Notes under the pieces: generated by a model
What the model was told of the DNA's origin: nothing
Database searches by the model: none
What the model saw: only the letters and a program-made list of their open reading frames with translations
Made by a program: the position numbers and the translations under genes
DNA from: Cellulomonadaceae bacterium
GTDB taxonomy: Bacteria; Actinomycetota; Actinomycetes; Actinomycetales; Cellulomonadaceae
Length of the DNA: 16,496 nt
Reading direction: 5' to 3'
Assembly: GCA_031283115.1 (NCBI GenBank)
Contig: JAITCK010000114.1
Location: 1-16,496 of the forward strand
Shown: positions 1 to 7,661 of the stretch, piece after piece
Numbering within the stretch: position 1 is the stretch's first letter
Layout: each line of letters starts with the position of its first letter

Positions 1-375
1 CAGTTCGGCACAGCGTTGCAGCACCTGAACCATGTCCCCTACCTTGGTGGGTAGCACGTCCAGTTTGTAGAGAACGATGAGGTCGGCTGCCTCTTCCATG
101 GCGTCGACGGCATCATCGAGGGCGGAAGTCAGGTCGTAAATGTCGTCTCGATCGAAGGGGGTGACAAAGGTTTGGTTGACCCGCTTCATAATAGCGTCGG
201 CGTCATCGTCAGCCGCATGTTCGACGTCGGTGAAAACCTTGGCAAGGTCTACTCGTGCAGGAACGTCAACGCCGAGCATCTCCGTGAGAATGGAGGCGCC
301 AGTCACCGTGTGACGGGCAAGATTGCTGAAGAGGTCGTAGAAGGCGGAATCTTTGGGTGACAGGCTCAGGCGCAC
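1..375 (-). CDS. DUF47/PhoU-like phosphate transport accessory protein (partial, C-terminus outside window)
   Basis: Reading the minus strand from a GTG at 375-373 gives 125 codons without a stop, running off the left edge. The N-terminus reads MRLSLSPKDSAFYDLF, then LARHTVTGASILTEML and a helix with DVEHAADDDADAIMKRVNQTF. This is the typical opening of DUF47 (PhoU-like) proteins, helical bundles that bind metal and phosphate-system partners and are usually encoded next to a Pit-type inorganic phosphate transporter. The D/E-rich motif EHAADDDAD matches the acidic metal-binding motif of PhoU-like bundles. The start was chosen because MRL-x-PK is where the family begins. The gene lies 65 bp downstream of mshD on the same strand and may be co-transcribed with it. 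A pit gene would be expected beyond the left edge, but this is inference. Family assignment is confident; the exact start is less so, since no good Shine-Dalgarno is seen. Confidence 0.85.
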   Translation of the reverse strand, partial: MRLSLSPKDSAFYDLFSNLARHTVTGASILTEMLGVDVPARVDLAKVFTDVEHAADDDADAIMKRVNQTFVTPFDRDDIYDLTSALDDAVDAMEEAADLIVLYKLDVLPTKVGDMVQVLQRCAEL

Positions 376-440
376 CCCATCATCGTGACATACCGGCCAA
401 CCGGACGCGCGGCGAATCTGCGACCGTTCGACACTCGTGC

Positions 441-1487
441 TCAGATTGTTAGTGCGGCGTACTGGACGTCAAGGGCAGCCTGGGTGAAACCGGCTGCACG
501 GTAGGCAGCCAAGGCCGGACTGTTGTCGCCGTCCACGTAGAGGACAACGCGCGAGCAACCCTGTTCAGCCAGGTAGGCCAAGGCCCGGCGGAGCAGCCGT
601 TTCGCTAACCCTTGCCCCTGACAGGCAGGGGCAACACCGAGGGCATAGATTTCGCCGTGAACCTCACCGGATGTTCCGGCGGCAACCTCATCGCCCCCAC
701 CCTCATCACCGCTGCCGGTCGCCGGGTGGATTTTTGTCCACAGGTAGGCGGCTAAGCCCCTGTGGCCGACATCGTCGGCACCATCAGCCGGAATAACAAA
801 AAAACCTTCCGCGTCAAACCAGGGCTGACTCATCCGTTGATGCAAGTCATCAACGGTAAGCCTGCCCTGCTCAGGATGAGAGGCGAAGGCCGCAGCATTG
901 AGGGCAAGCCAGGCTTGATCATCGGCGCCGGGAGAAAAAAGACGGATGCCGTCGCCCGCGCCAGCCGCCAGCCTGTCCCCCGATTGGCCCCCTGCCCTGC
1001 CCCCCTGCACTATGCCCTGACCTGCGCCGTCAAGAGACCTGTCCAGCAGCAGCAGTTCCCGCACCACCGCGTAGCCCTGCGCCGCCGCAAACCCTTGAGC
1101 ACAGTCAAGGTTCCCATGCGCCCACACAGTCAACCGTTTACCCCGCTGGCCAGGCTCGCCACCAAACTGCGGCAGATGGGCGTCACGTGCCGCCGTCGCC
1201 AACAGGATAGACCCCGTGCCGCGACGACGGTAAGACGGATGAACAACCAGTTCAGCGCTGGCATCTGCCCCGCTGCGGTCAATCTGCGCGTAACCCACCA
1301 CACCGCCACTATGCGACCTGGCCACCACATGAGTGAGCCAAGGCTCGTCCAGTTCCAAACGCAACAACGGAACCTCAGACAGCGGCTCCAGCCCATCATG
1401 TCTGCTGGCAGCGGCAGCCAACCGCCTGACATCGGCGGCTATAAAAGAACTCAACGGCCCGATAGCGAAGGGGACAGGTTTACGCAC
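441..1487 (-). CDS. mshD: mycothiol synthase (MshD)
   Basis: MshD acetylates Cys-GlcN-Ins with acetyl-CoA, the last step of mycothiol synthesis, in the cytoplasm. From GTG 1487-1485 the protein has 348 residues and two tandem GNAT domains. The N-terminal one has [19 protein letters not shown] (residues 79-97). The C-terminal one has the family signature WTKIHP (250-255), [10 protein letters not shown] (278-287), the acetyl-CoA loop [11 protein letters not shown] (289-299), [13 protein letters not shown] (317-329) and the ending DVQYA. The open frame extends to 1712, but those 75 residues are low-complexity and lie over the divergent small gene, so the GTG just before PFAIGPLS was chosen. A Gly/Asp/Glu-rich insert (about 257-275) separates WTKIHP from GEIY, and a Gly-rich linker (about 153-182) separates the two domains. 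The gene is divergent from the small gene at 1537 with only about 50 bp between starts. Function is well supported; the start is moderately supported. Confidence 0.92.
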   Translation of the reverse strand: MRKPVPFAIGPLSSFIAADVRRLAAAASRHDGLEPLSEVPLLRLELDEPWLTHVVARSHSGGVVGYAQIDRSGADASAELVVHPSYRRRGTGSILLATAARDAHLPQFGGEPGQRGKRLTVWAHGNLDCAQGFAAAQGYAVVRELLLLDRSLDGAGQGIVQGGRAGGQSGDRLAAGAGDGIRLFSPGADDQAWLALNAAAFASHPEQGRLTVDDLHQRMSQPWFDAEGFFVIPADGADDVGHRGLAAYLWTKIHPATGSGDEGGGDEVAAGTSGEVHGEIYALGVAPACQGQGLAKRLLRRALAYLAEQGCSRVVLYVDGDNSPALAAYRAAGFTQAALDVQYAALTI

Positions 1488-1536
1488 CCCCCTATCATGC
1501 CTCGCCGTGCGGCACAGGATGCGGGATGATGGGGTG

Positions 1537-1824
1537 ATGGACGACGAATATCTCATCAGCCCCCCATCCGGTCCAGCCCGCCCCAAAGGCACGCCAGACC
1601 ATTTCCGCCGCCCCGCCATGCTTGACCCCCTGGCGGCAGACACCCTCGAAGGCCACGACGACCCCCGTCCACTGGCCTTGCGCGTACTTGTCGAAGAAAT
1701 CCTCGCTGGCAAACATGACGGCGACCTGCCCGGCGCCTACACCCGCGCGGCACACATGTGTGACGACGCCGGACTCGACGATGCCGCCGACCAGTTGCGC
1801 GCCGCCGCAGCCGACGTAGACTAA
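1537..1824 (+). CDS. small acidic protein of unknown function
   Basis: This encodes a 95-residue acidic protein that I do not recognise. It begins [20 protein letters not shown], a Pro-rich segment, followed by a predicted mostly helical part ([45 protein letters not shown]) that could be a small helical bundle. There is no signal peptide or membrane segment. Third codon positions are strongly G/C, as in neighbouring real genes, which argues for coding. An ATG at 1519 and a GTG at 1534 are alternative in-frame starts; ATG 1537 was chosen because the preceding stretch GATGATGGGG resembles the start regions of neighbouring genes. It sits between divergent mshD and ppk, 115 bp before ppk. A link to polyphosphate or mycothiol is only a guess from position. 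Confidence 0.6.
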   Translation: MDDEYLISPPSGPARPKGTPDHFRRPAMLDPLAADTLEGHDDPRPLALRVLVEEILAGKHDGDLPGAYTRAAHMCDDAGLDDAADQLRAAAADVD

Positions 1825-1864
1825 GGGTGCGACGTCGGGCCGGGTGCCCCGGGCTCCATCATCT

Positions 1865-1896
1865 GCCGCCTCGAGCGGCCACGCGCCGAGAGGCGC
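1865..1896 (+). other. two adjacent short hairpins between the small gene and ppk
   Basis: Two 5-bp stems follow each other: GCCGC/GCGGC at 1865-1869 and 1875-1879 with a 5-nt loop, and GCGCC/GGCGC at 1883-1887 and 1892-1896 with a GAGA loop. There is no T-run after either, so they are not a convincing intrinsic terminator. They could weaken read-through into ppk or be chance in GC-rich DNA. Confidence 0.25.
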
Positions 1897-1939
1897 TCCC
1901 AGTCCGGCGTCGCTTTTCCATGTCTGCCATGATGGGGGT

Positions 1940-4243
1940 ATGACCGCGCAGGACGCCACCGCCGCCCCCACCACCGACCTCCGTGAGACAGACACCGAAA
2001 CCGACCTAGCCGCCCACATCGCCGAACACATCGACTCCGGCCCCAACACTCACGGCAAACCTGCGCCCAAGCCCGCAAGCAGCGACACCCCCGACCAACC
2101 TGCCCCCCTACCCGAGGATCGTTTTGCCGACCGTGAACTCAGTTGGTTAGCCTTCAACGAGCGCGTGCTCGAACTGGCTGAAGACCCCGACCTGGCCCTA
2201 CTTGAACGAGTCCGCTTCCTGTCCATCTTCGCCTCCAACCTGGACGAGTTCTTCATGGTGCGCGTGGCCGGACTCAAACGACGCATCGCCACCGGTATTG
2301 CCGTGACCGCCGCATCGGGCCGGTCCCCCCTAGAAGTGCTCGACGGCATCAGCAAAGGCGCCCACCGGCTCATGGCCCGCCAGGCGAAAGTCTTTGCCAA
2401 AGACGTCCAACCCGCCCTAGAAGCCCAAGGCATCAACATCATCCGCTGGGAAGACTTGGAGCAGCGCGAACAGGTGCGCCTGCAAAAATACTTCCGCAAA
2501 CAACTCTTCCCCGTGCTCACCCCCCTGGCTGTTGACCCAGCCCACCCCTTCCCCTACATTTCCGGCCTCAGCCTCAACCTGGCCGTTGTCGTGCGCAACC
2601 CCTCCACCGGAAAAGAACACTTCGCCCGCGTCAAAGTGCCCGAATCCCTGCCACGCTTCATCGCCGTGGACGAACGAGGCCGCCCGTCAGCACCCACCAC
2701 CTCCGGGGCCGCCGCCCGCACCAGTTTTGTCCCCCTCGAAGACGTCATCGTCCAACACCTTGACCACCTCTTCCCCGGCATGGAAGTAGTAGAAAGCCAC
2801 ACCTTCCGCGTCACCCGCAATGAAGACGTCGAAGTAGAAGAAGACGACGCCGAAAACCTCCTCAAAGCCATGGAGAAGGAACTACTGCGGCGGCGTTTTG
2901 GCCCGCCCGTACGCCTGGAACTTGCTGCTGGCATCAGCCCGCGCATCCGTGACCTGCTGGTGCGCGAACTCGGCGTCAGCGAAGACGAAGTGTACGAACT
3001 CCCCGCCCCCCTCGACCTCACCGGCCTCAACGTCATCGCCGACATTGAACGCCCCTCCCTGCACTACCCCCGCTTTGTGCCCACCACACCCCGGCAACTC
3101 GCGGAAGTCGAATCGGCCAACCCCACCGACTTCTTCGAAGCCATCGCCCGCCGCGACATCCTGCTCCACCACCCCTACGACTCCTTCTCCACCTCCGTCC
3201 AAAACTTTCTGGAACAGGCGGCAGCCGACCCCAAAGTCCTGGCCATCAAACAAACCCTCTACCGAACCTCCGGCGACTCCCCCATCGTGGACGCCCTCAT
3301 CGACGCCGCCGAAGCAGGCAAACAAGTCCTAGCCCTGGTAGAAATCAAGGCCCGCTTTGACGAAGAAGCCAACATCAGTTGGGCCCGCAAGTTGGAGCAG
3401 GCAGGCGTCCACGTCGTCTACGGCATTGTGGGCCTCAAAACCCACGCCAAACTCTCCCTAGTGGTGCGCCAAGAACGCGACGGCCTGGTTCGCTACTGCC
3501 ACGTAGGAACAGGCAACTACCACCCTAAGACAGCCCGCCTCTACACCGACCACGGCCTGCTCACCTGCGACCCCGACGTAGGCCAAGACCTCACCCGTCT
3601 CTTCAACCAGTTGAGCGGCTACGCCCCACGATCCCGCTTCCACCGCCTGCTGGTGGCACCGCGATCAGTGCGCAGCGGCCTCATCGAGCGGGTCGAACGG
3701 GAGATCGCTGCCGCCCGCGCAGGCCATGAAGCCTGGGTAAAAATCAAAGTCAACTCTGCCGTCGACGAAAAAACCATTGACGCCCTCTACCGGGCCTCCC
3801 AGGCCGGAGTCAACGTCGACCTGATAGTTCGCGGCATTTGCTCCATGCGGCCCGGCATTGAAGGACTCAGCGACAACGTGCGCGTCCGATCCATCCTGGG
3901 CCGCTTCCTTGAACACAGCCGCATCTACGCCTTCGCCAACTCGGTAGGCCCCGCCATCGGGGAAGGGGAAGAATCCGGGCCGGAAGTCTTCATCGGTTCA
4001 GCCGACCTCATGCACCGCAACCTCGACCGGCGAGTCGAAGCCCTCGTCCGCATCACCGACCCCGAACACGTTGGCACCCTCATCGGCCTGCTTGACGAAT
4101 CAATGGCACCAACAACGTCATCGTGGTGGCTGGAATCTGACGGCACGTGGGTACGACATAACACCTCTGCCAGCGGCGAAGCCCTCATCGACCTCCAAGC
4201 CGAACTGGTGAACCGCCACAAGCGCCTGCGAGCCGACCGGTAA
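1940..4243 (+). CDS. ppk1: polyphosphate kinase 1
   Basis: Ppk1 reversibly transfers the terminal phosphate of ATP to inorganic polyphosphate. The 767-residue protein has an N-terminal extension rich in Asp, Pro and Thr (1 to about 55), then the N domain ([40 protein letters not shown]), the head domain, and two phospholipase D-like C domains. The catalytic, phosphorylated histidine is in GLKTHAKL (H502); the second conserved histidine is in [13 protein letters not shown] (H692). [18 protein letters not shown] and [14 protein letters not shown] are further family blocks. Length is slightly above the usual 690-740 because of the extension. The open frame reaches back to 1844, but ATG 1940 was preferred because the upstream codons look non-coding. 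GGGGG lies only 1 nt before the ATG, too close for a normal Shine-Dalgarno. The MutT1-like gene follows after 34 bp and is probably co-transcribed. Confidence 0.96.
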   Translation: MTAQDATAAPTTDLRETDTETDLAAHIAEHIDSGPNTHGKPAPKPASSDTPDQPAPLPEDRFADRELSWLAFNERVLELAEDPDLALLERVRFLSIFASNLDEFFMVRVAGLKRRIATGIAVTAASGRSPLEVLDGISKGAHRLMARQAKVFAKDVQPALEAQGINIIRWEDLEQREQVRLQKYFRKQLFPVLTPLAVDPAHPFPYISGLSLNLAVVVRNPSTGKEHFARVKVPESLPRFIAVDERGRPSAPTTSGAAARTSFVPLEDVIVQHLDHLFPGMEVVESHTFRVTRNEDVEVEEDDAENLLKAMEKELLRRRFGPPVRLELAAGISPRIRDLLVRELGVSEDEVYELPAPLDLTGLNVIADIERPSLHYPRFVPTTPRQLAEVESANPTDFFEAIARRDILLHHPYDSFSTSVQNFLEQAAADPKVLAIKQTLYRTSGDSPIVDALIDAAEAGKQVLALVEIKARFDEEANISWARKLEQAGVHVVYGIVGLKTHAKLSLVVRQERDGLVRYCHVGTGNYHPKTARLYTDHGLLTCDPDVGQDLTRLFNQLSGYAPRSRFHRLLVAPRSVRSGLIERVEREIAAARAGHEAWVKIKVNSAVDEKTIDALYRASQAGVNVDLIVRGICSMRPGIEGLSDNVRVRSILGRFLEHSRIYAFANSVGPAIGEGEESGPEVFIGSADLMHRNLDRRVEALVRITDPEHVGTLIGLLDESMAPTTSSWWLESDGTWVRHNTSASGEALIDLQAELVNRHKRLRADR

Positions 4244-4277
4244 CCCCCTGACCTGCTGCCCGAAAGACAACCAGCCC

Positions 4278-5381
4278 ATGAGTACCCGAACCAAAGTCAC
4301 ATCGCTGAATGCAGCCAAGTCCGCCAACAAGGCCGCCATCAAGGCTGCCATCCGCCTCGGCCAAATCCCTGAACACCCCTCTGTCGCAGGGCAAAGCCGC
4401 CGCGGCCACCACAAACCCGTCCGTACTGCCGGAGCCCTCGTGTGGCGGGTCAACGACGGCGCCCTGCAAGTCCAGTTAGTCCACCGGCCCCGCTACGACG
4501 ACTGGTCGTGGCCTAAAGGCAAACTCGAACCCGGAGAATCTCTGCAAACAGCCGCTACCCGTGAAGTAGGCGAAGAAACCGGCAAGCCCGTAGTGCTAGG
4601 CATCCCCCTGCCCGGCACCCGCTACCGCCTGTCCAACGGCCAATGGAAGACGGTTGCCTACTGGGCAGCCCGCCGCGCCGACCACTCCACCGACTTAGGC
4701 GCCCTGGTTGCGCGAGGTTACGTGCCCCCTGCTTCGCCCGATGAAATCGACCGGGTGCGCTGGTTCGACGTGGATGCTGCCGCCGACCGGCTCACCCGCC
4801 GCAGCGACCTCAAACCGCTCAACGCCCTCGTTGAGGCCTACGAGGCAGGCCGCCTGGACACTAACGTGCTCATCATCGCCCGCCACGGCAAAGCCACCCC
4901 GCGGGCCGCCTGGCATGAAGACGACGACGCCGACCGGCCCCTGACCCCCATCGGGCACGCCCACGCTGCCGCCATGGTTCCCGTTCTTTCCGCCTACGGG
5001 GTGGGGCGTGTGGTGTCATCCCGCTGGGAACGGTGTGCTGCCACCCTGGAGTCTTATGTGCGAGCCACCGGCCTGCGCCCCTGGTTCTCCAACAACCTCA
5101 CCGAATCTGCCCATGCCCGCAATCCTGACCGGGCCGCCGCCACCACGCGGGAACTGCTCGAATCCGAAACAAACGCCGTCATGTGTACTCACCGGCCCGT
5201 ACTACCTACCGTGCTGCGTATCTTTGCCGAACAGTGCCGTCGATCCATCGTCGACCTCATTCCCCCCGCCGACCCCTTCCTTGAACCCGGCGAACTCCTG
5301 GTCGCTCATGTCACCCCGGCTGTCAAAAGTAAGGGGCCGCGCATCGTCGCTATCGAGCACGTTGCGCCTGCCGTGTATTAG
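4278..5381 (+). CDS. mutT1: MutT1-type Nudix hydrolase fused to a histidine phosphatase domain
   Basis: The 367-residue protein has a Nudix domain (about 46-180) with a complete Nudix box starting at G81: GKLEPGE, then REVGEETG, holding the metal-binding glutamates. A C-terminal histidine-phosphatase-like domain (about 196-345) opens with LIIARHGKA, RHG at 202-204, and later has SSRWERCAATL and a second histidine in CTHRPVLP. This architecture matches mycobacterial MutT1, which hydrolyses 8-oxo-(d)GTP and diadenosine polyphosphates and so keeps oxidised nucleotides out of DNA. In Mycobacterium the gene also sits next to ppk. The first about 45 residues are Lys/Ala-rich and basic. Substrate here is inferred from the family, not seen. 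The ribosome binding site is weak (GAAAG about 12 nt before ATG), consistent with expression as the second gene after ppk. Confidence 0.9.
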   Translation: MSTRTKVTSLNAAKSANKAAIKAAIRLGQIPEHPSVAGQSRRGHHKPVRTAGALVWRVNDGALQVQLVHRPRYDDWSWPKGKLEPGESLQTAATREVGEETGKPVVLGIPLPGTRYRLSNGQWKTVAYWAARRADHSTDLGALVARGYVPPASPDEIDRVRWFDVDAAADRLTRRSDLKPLNALVEAYEAGRLDTNVLIIARHGKATPRAAWHEDDDADRPLTPIGHAHAAAMVPVLSAYGVGRVVSSRWERCAATLESYVRATGLRPWFSNNLTESAHARNPDRAAATTRELLESETNAVMCTHRPVLPTVLRIFAEQCRRSIVDLIPPADPFLEPGELLVAHVTPAVKSKGPRIVAIEHVAPAVY

Positions 5382-5601
5382 CCCTGCCTGCGCCAGAGCG
5401 CACGGCTCAACCGTTCACCATCGGCCACCTATGCGATCTCTGCGCGCCACCCTCTGATTTCAGCGAACACTCAACCCCCTCGCTGGTTCCACCTACACCC
5501 ACCCCCCGCCCCTGAGTGACCCCCACACACGTCCTTATGGTCACACCACATTCCTTCGGGAACACCGCAAGGAATCGCCTATCCGACCAAGGGGCATCAT
5601 C
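5382..5601 (+). promoter_or_regulatory. 220-bp leader of the carboxypeptidase gene with possible promoter and 7-bp inverted repeat
   Basis: No gene is seen here. A TATGGT at 5536-5541 fits a -10 box, with a poor -35 candidate CTGAGT at 5512-5517 (18-bp spacer). If it is used, transcription would start near 5548 and the message would open with a perfect inverted repeat: ATTCCTT at 5550-5556 and AAGGAAT at 5569-5575, loop 12 nt. Inside the same sequence TTCC-TTCG-GGAA forms a smaller alternative hairpin. The ribosome binding site AGGGG at 5590-5594 is 7 nt before the GTG start. The promoter is tentative; the repeat is directly visible. Confidence 0.35.
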
Positions 5602-7029
5602 GTGACCAAGCAATACCCGACCCGCGCCAGCGTTCACCGCACCACTACGGTGACCACCGCCGACAACCACCAGGCCGCCGCACAGGCAACCGTCGTCATG
5701 CCCGTCTGGGCTGCCGCCGACGTCCACGCCGCCACCGCCGCCACCCCCTGCGTCACCGCCCCTGCCCGCCAGGCCGCCACCACCACGCTTCCCACCCGCG
5801 CACAGATGCGCGCCGAAGCCACCACCGGCAACCGCACCACCCGCCGCCGCAACGCCGTCAAACTCCCCACCGTCAAAGCAAACCGCAACCATGTAGCCGG
5901 TGCAGGCCTCGCCTTCGTCGCCTCCGCCACCTTCGCCGTCACCACCATGATGGGCGCCACCGTAGACACCGCGGGCACCAGCGACATCGACGCAGAATCC
6001 GCAGCCACCATCGACATCACCAGCCGCGACAGCGCCGCCTCCCGGTCCGGCGTCCGCGTTGACGGCACCGTCGAAAACCCCGAAGGGGCCGTCGCATCCG
6101 CCTCCGCCGTCTCCCAGGCCGCCAGCACCCTGGCCCGCGCCGACCAGGTGACCACCGAAACCGTTGGCGTCAGCGACGAACAACGCACCAGCATCATCGA
6201 CTCCGCCGCCGTTGTCCGCGAACTCCAACGCCGCGCCGCCGAAGCCGACAGCGCCGACGAAACCCCCGACGCCGCCGACATGACCCGGTCCACCTCCACC
6301 GCCTCCGCCGACAACGTCGACCCCGCCGTCAGCCAGGCCGCCGACACCGCCATCGCAGCAGCCACCGACGACCTCGCCGGCGCCTACGACACGGCCACCG
6401 ACGAAGACGGCAACACCATCGACCACGCCGCCGACACCGTAGACCCCGCCAGCGCCCTAGCCCTGGCCCTGTCGCAAACCACCGACAGCCTGGCCACCCT
6501 GCTCGACGAGACAGCCCCCACCACCGTCCTCGCCGAAGGCGCCCCCCTGACCCCCGCCGAAATCGCTGAGCAAGAAGCAGCCAAAGCCAAAGAAGAAGCA
6601 GGCCAAAACGCGGCCCTGGCCGCCGAAGCCGCCAAATACGGCAACGGCCAAATCCCCGCCTCCCTGCTGCGCAACATCTCCTTCGCCAGCAGCCACCAGC
6701 TCCGCGCAGACGCCGCCGCCTCCCTCGAACGCATGAACGCCGCCTACCGGGCCAAGTTCGGCGAAAACATGGTCATCTCCGACTCCTACCGCAGCTACGG
6801 CGAACAAGTCGCCACCAAGCGCGTCAAAGGATTCTGGGCCGCCACCCCCGGCACGTCCAACCACGGATTTGGCCTCGCCGTTGACTTCGGTGGCGGCATC
6901 CAAAACTCGCGTTCCGCCCAGCAAGCCTGGATGGACGCAAACGCCGCAAAGTTCGGCTGGACCAACCCCGACTGGGCACAAGGCTCCAAGTTCGAACCGT
7001 GGCACTGGGAATACACCGCAGGCATGTGA
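5602..7029 (+). CDS. membrane-anchored D-alanyl-D-alanine carboxypeptidase, VanY/LAS family (M15)
   Basis: The enzyme is predicted to remove the terminal D-Ala from peptidoglycan stem peptides outside the membrane. Of 475 residues, 1-97 are Ala/Thr-rich and presumed cytoplasmic, ending in a basic stretch (TTRRRNAVK). Residues about 98-120 form one hydrophobic segment (signal anchor or uncleaved signal). Residues about 121-310 are a low-complexity Asp/Ala/Ser/Thr spacer, and about 313-345 are Glu/Ala/Lys-rich, likely coiled coil. The catalytic domain is about 347-475: SYRSYGEQ, zinc ligands H421 and D428 in SNHGFGLAVDFG, and catalytic E465 with zinc ligand H468 in EPWHWEY. GTG 5602 has AGGGG 7 nt upstream. 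Starting at M69 would give a more classical signal peptide but lacks a ribosome binding site. There is no vanHAX-like context, so this is cell-wall maintenance rather than resistance. The domain call is firm; the spacer role is unknown. Confidence 0.9.
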   Translation: MTKQYPTRASVHRTTTVTTADNHQAAAQATVVMPVWAAADVHAATAATPCVTAPARQAATTTLPTRAQMRAEATTGNRTTRRRNAVKLPTVKANRNHVAGAGLAFVASATFAVTTMMGATVDTAGTSDIDAESAATIDITSRDSAASRSGVRVDGTVENPEGAVASASAVSQAASTLARADQVTTETVGVSDEQRTSIIDSAAVVRELQRRAAEADSADETPDAADMTRSTSTASADNVDPAVSQAADTAIAAATDDLAGAYDTATDEDGNTIDHAADTVDPASALALALSQTTDSLATLLDETAPTTVLAEGAPLTPAEIAEQEAAKAKEEAGQNAALAAEAAKYGNGQIPASLLRNISFASSHQLRADAAASLERMNAAYRAKFGENMVISDSYRSYGEQVATKRVKGFWAATPGTSNHGFGLAVDFGGGIQNSRSAQQAWMDANAAKFGWTNPDWAQGSKFEPWHWEYTAGM

Positions 7030-7234
7030 TCGGCTCATCAGCGCAGCGCATTGCTCGCCACAGATGTTGGTTGTTCCTTGGTCGGAGCCAACACCACCGG
7101 CGCCCAGCGCGTAACGCTGAAGTCCAATCACCGGCAGTGTGACCAATCCCGCACCGGATGGGCCGAGCAAAACTGGCTACGGCCCACCGGTATGGGGTAG
7201 TATTCCCACTCGTGCGCTCACAAGGCGCACACCC
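7030..7234. other. intergenic region between the carboxypeptidase gene and tRNA-Glu
   Basis: I see no coding region and no convincing terminator in these 205 bp. Short dyads exist (GTTGG/CCAAC and AGCG/CGCT, 4-5 bp) but none has a T-run. The only regulatory candidate is the tRNA promoter listed separately. Confidence 0.4.
7198..7203 (+). promoter_or_regulatory. candidate -10 box of the tRNA-Glu promoter
   Basis: TAGTAT lies 31 nt before the mature tRNA 5' end, a usual distance for a tRNA leader plus start site, and matches the TANNNT -10 consensus. No good -35 hexamer is seen at 16-18 bp upstream. A related stretch (TTGTACTCTTC, around 7488) occurs before tRNA-Asp. Confidence 0.4.
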
Positions 7235-7307
7235 GCTCCCATCGTCTAGCGGCCTAGGACTCCGCCCTTTCACGGCGGCAACACGGGTTCGAATCCCGTT
7301 GGGAGTA
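7235..7307 (+). tRNA. tRNA-Glu (anticodon TTC)
   Basis: The full cloverleaf is visible. The acceptor stem GCTCCCA/TGGGAGT (7235-7241 with 7300-7306) has a G-U first pair and discriminator A7307. The anticodon arm is CCGCC-CTTTCAC-GGCGG, giving anticodon TTC. The T arm is ACGGG-TTCGAAT-CCCGT (7283-7299). CCA is not encoded, so the 3' end must be added by a CCA-adding enzyme. It is the first of three tRNA genes on the same strand. Confidence 0.96.
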
Positions 7308-7542
7308 CGAGATCAAAAGCGATACGTGACCTCACAGTCACAAGTTGCTCTCGCTGACGCTGGCTTAGCGCCTTCCGTGCGCTGGCGATGGAACTTTGTT
7401 CCATCGCACCAGGTCAGCGCCAAAAATCTCAACAGAAGACGCACAATGATGCAGAGTTTGGCTCGATTTCACGAACCGGCTCGAATGTTGTACTCTTCTA
7501 CCCGGCCCGAACGCCGCCGATGAAAATCGGAAAGTTCACCAA
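7308..7542 (+). other. spacer between tRNA-Glu and tRNA-Asp, with hairpins and probable tRNA-Asp promoter
   Basis: No gene is seen. The spacer holds a 5-bp hairpin GTGAC/GTCAC (7326-7341), the perfect 10-bp hairpin listed separately (7385-7407), and CCGAT-GAAA-ATCGG (7517-7530), a tetraloop hairpin just before tRNA-Asp. A promoter for tRNA-Asp probably lies in 7458-7500: TTGGCT at 7458 with TCGAAT at 7481 (17-bp spacer) is one reading, and TGTACT at 7489 another. The spacing of 235 bp suggests tRNA-Asp has its own promoter. Confidence 0.4.
7385..7407. repeat. perfect 10-bp inverted repeat with 3-nt loop
   Basis: GCGATGGAAC (7385-7394), loop TTT, GTTCCATCGC (7398-7407). There is no T-run on either side, so it is not a standard terminator. 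It could be an RNA processing hairpin between the tRNAs or a protein-binding palindrome. Confidence 0.75.
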
Positions 7543-7616
7543 GGCCCTGTAGCGCAGTTGGTTAGCGCGCCGCCCTGTCACGGCGGAGGTCGCGAGTTCA
7601 AGTCTCGTCAGGGTCG
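7543..7616 (+). tRNA. tRNA-Asp (anticodon GTC)
   Basis: The acceptor stem GGCCCTG/CAGGGTC (7543-7549 with 7609-7615) has one G-U pair. Discriminator G7616 is typical of tRNA-Asp. The anticodon arm is CCGCC-CTGTCAC-GGCGG with anticodon GTC. The T arm is GCGAG-TTCAAGT-CTCGT (7592-7608). CCA is not encoded. Confidence 0.97.
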
Positions 7617-7623
7617 CCGCACA

Positions 7624-7661
7624 AACGCCCGGTATGTTGGAAACAACGAGCCGGGCATTAG
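7624..7661 (+). other. structured spacer between tRNA-Asp and tRNA-Phe
   Basis: The 70-nt spacer contains a two-step hairpin: outer stem GCCCGG/CCGGGC, a small TAT/GAG internal loop, and inner stem GTTG/CAAC closed by a GAAA tetraloop. A further TCAAGG/CCTTGA dyad reaches to the first bases before tRNA-Phe. This suggests a dicistronic tRNA-Asp/tRNA-Phe precursor whose spacer folds between the tRNAs. The structure is seen; a processing role is inferred. Confidence 0.5.

Noticed and set aside
762..1529. 255-residue open frame on the plus strand
   Set aside because: It is antisense to mshD, very Arg/Pro/Gln-rich, has no family motif, and is explained by the GC-rich codon bias of mshD.
1488..1712. 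N-terminal extension of mshD to 1712
   Set aside because: The added residues are Ser/Arg-rich without homology and would cover the divergent small gene; the MshD family begins near the GTG at 1487.
1844..1939. N-terminal extension of ppk to 1844
   Set aside because: The added 32 residues look like translated intergenic DNA, and they span two hairpins.
5382..5601. c-di-AMP (ydaO-type) riboswitch before a cell-wall hydrolase gene
   Set aside because: This class often precedes actinobacterial cell-wall enzymes, but its conserved core segments are not found in the leader.
5407..6426. 339-residue Gly/Val-rich open frame on the minus strand
   Set aside because: It mirrors the Ala/Thr/Asp-rich codons of the carboxypeptidase gene; glycine-rich antisense frames like this are typical shadows.
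5602..7029. vancomycin resistance gene
   Set aside because: The VanY-type domain is common in normal cell-wall enzymes, and no vanH, vanA, vanX or vanRS genes are nearby.
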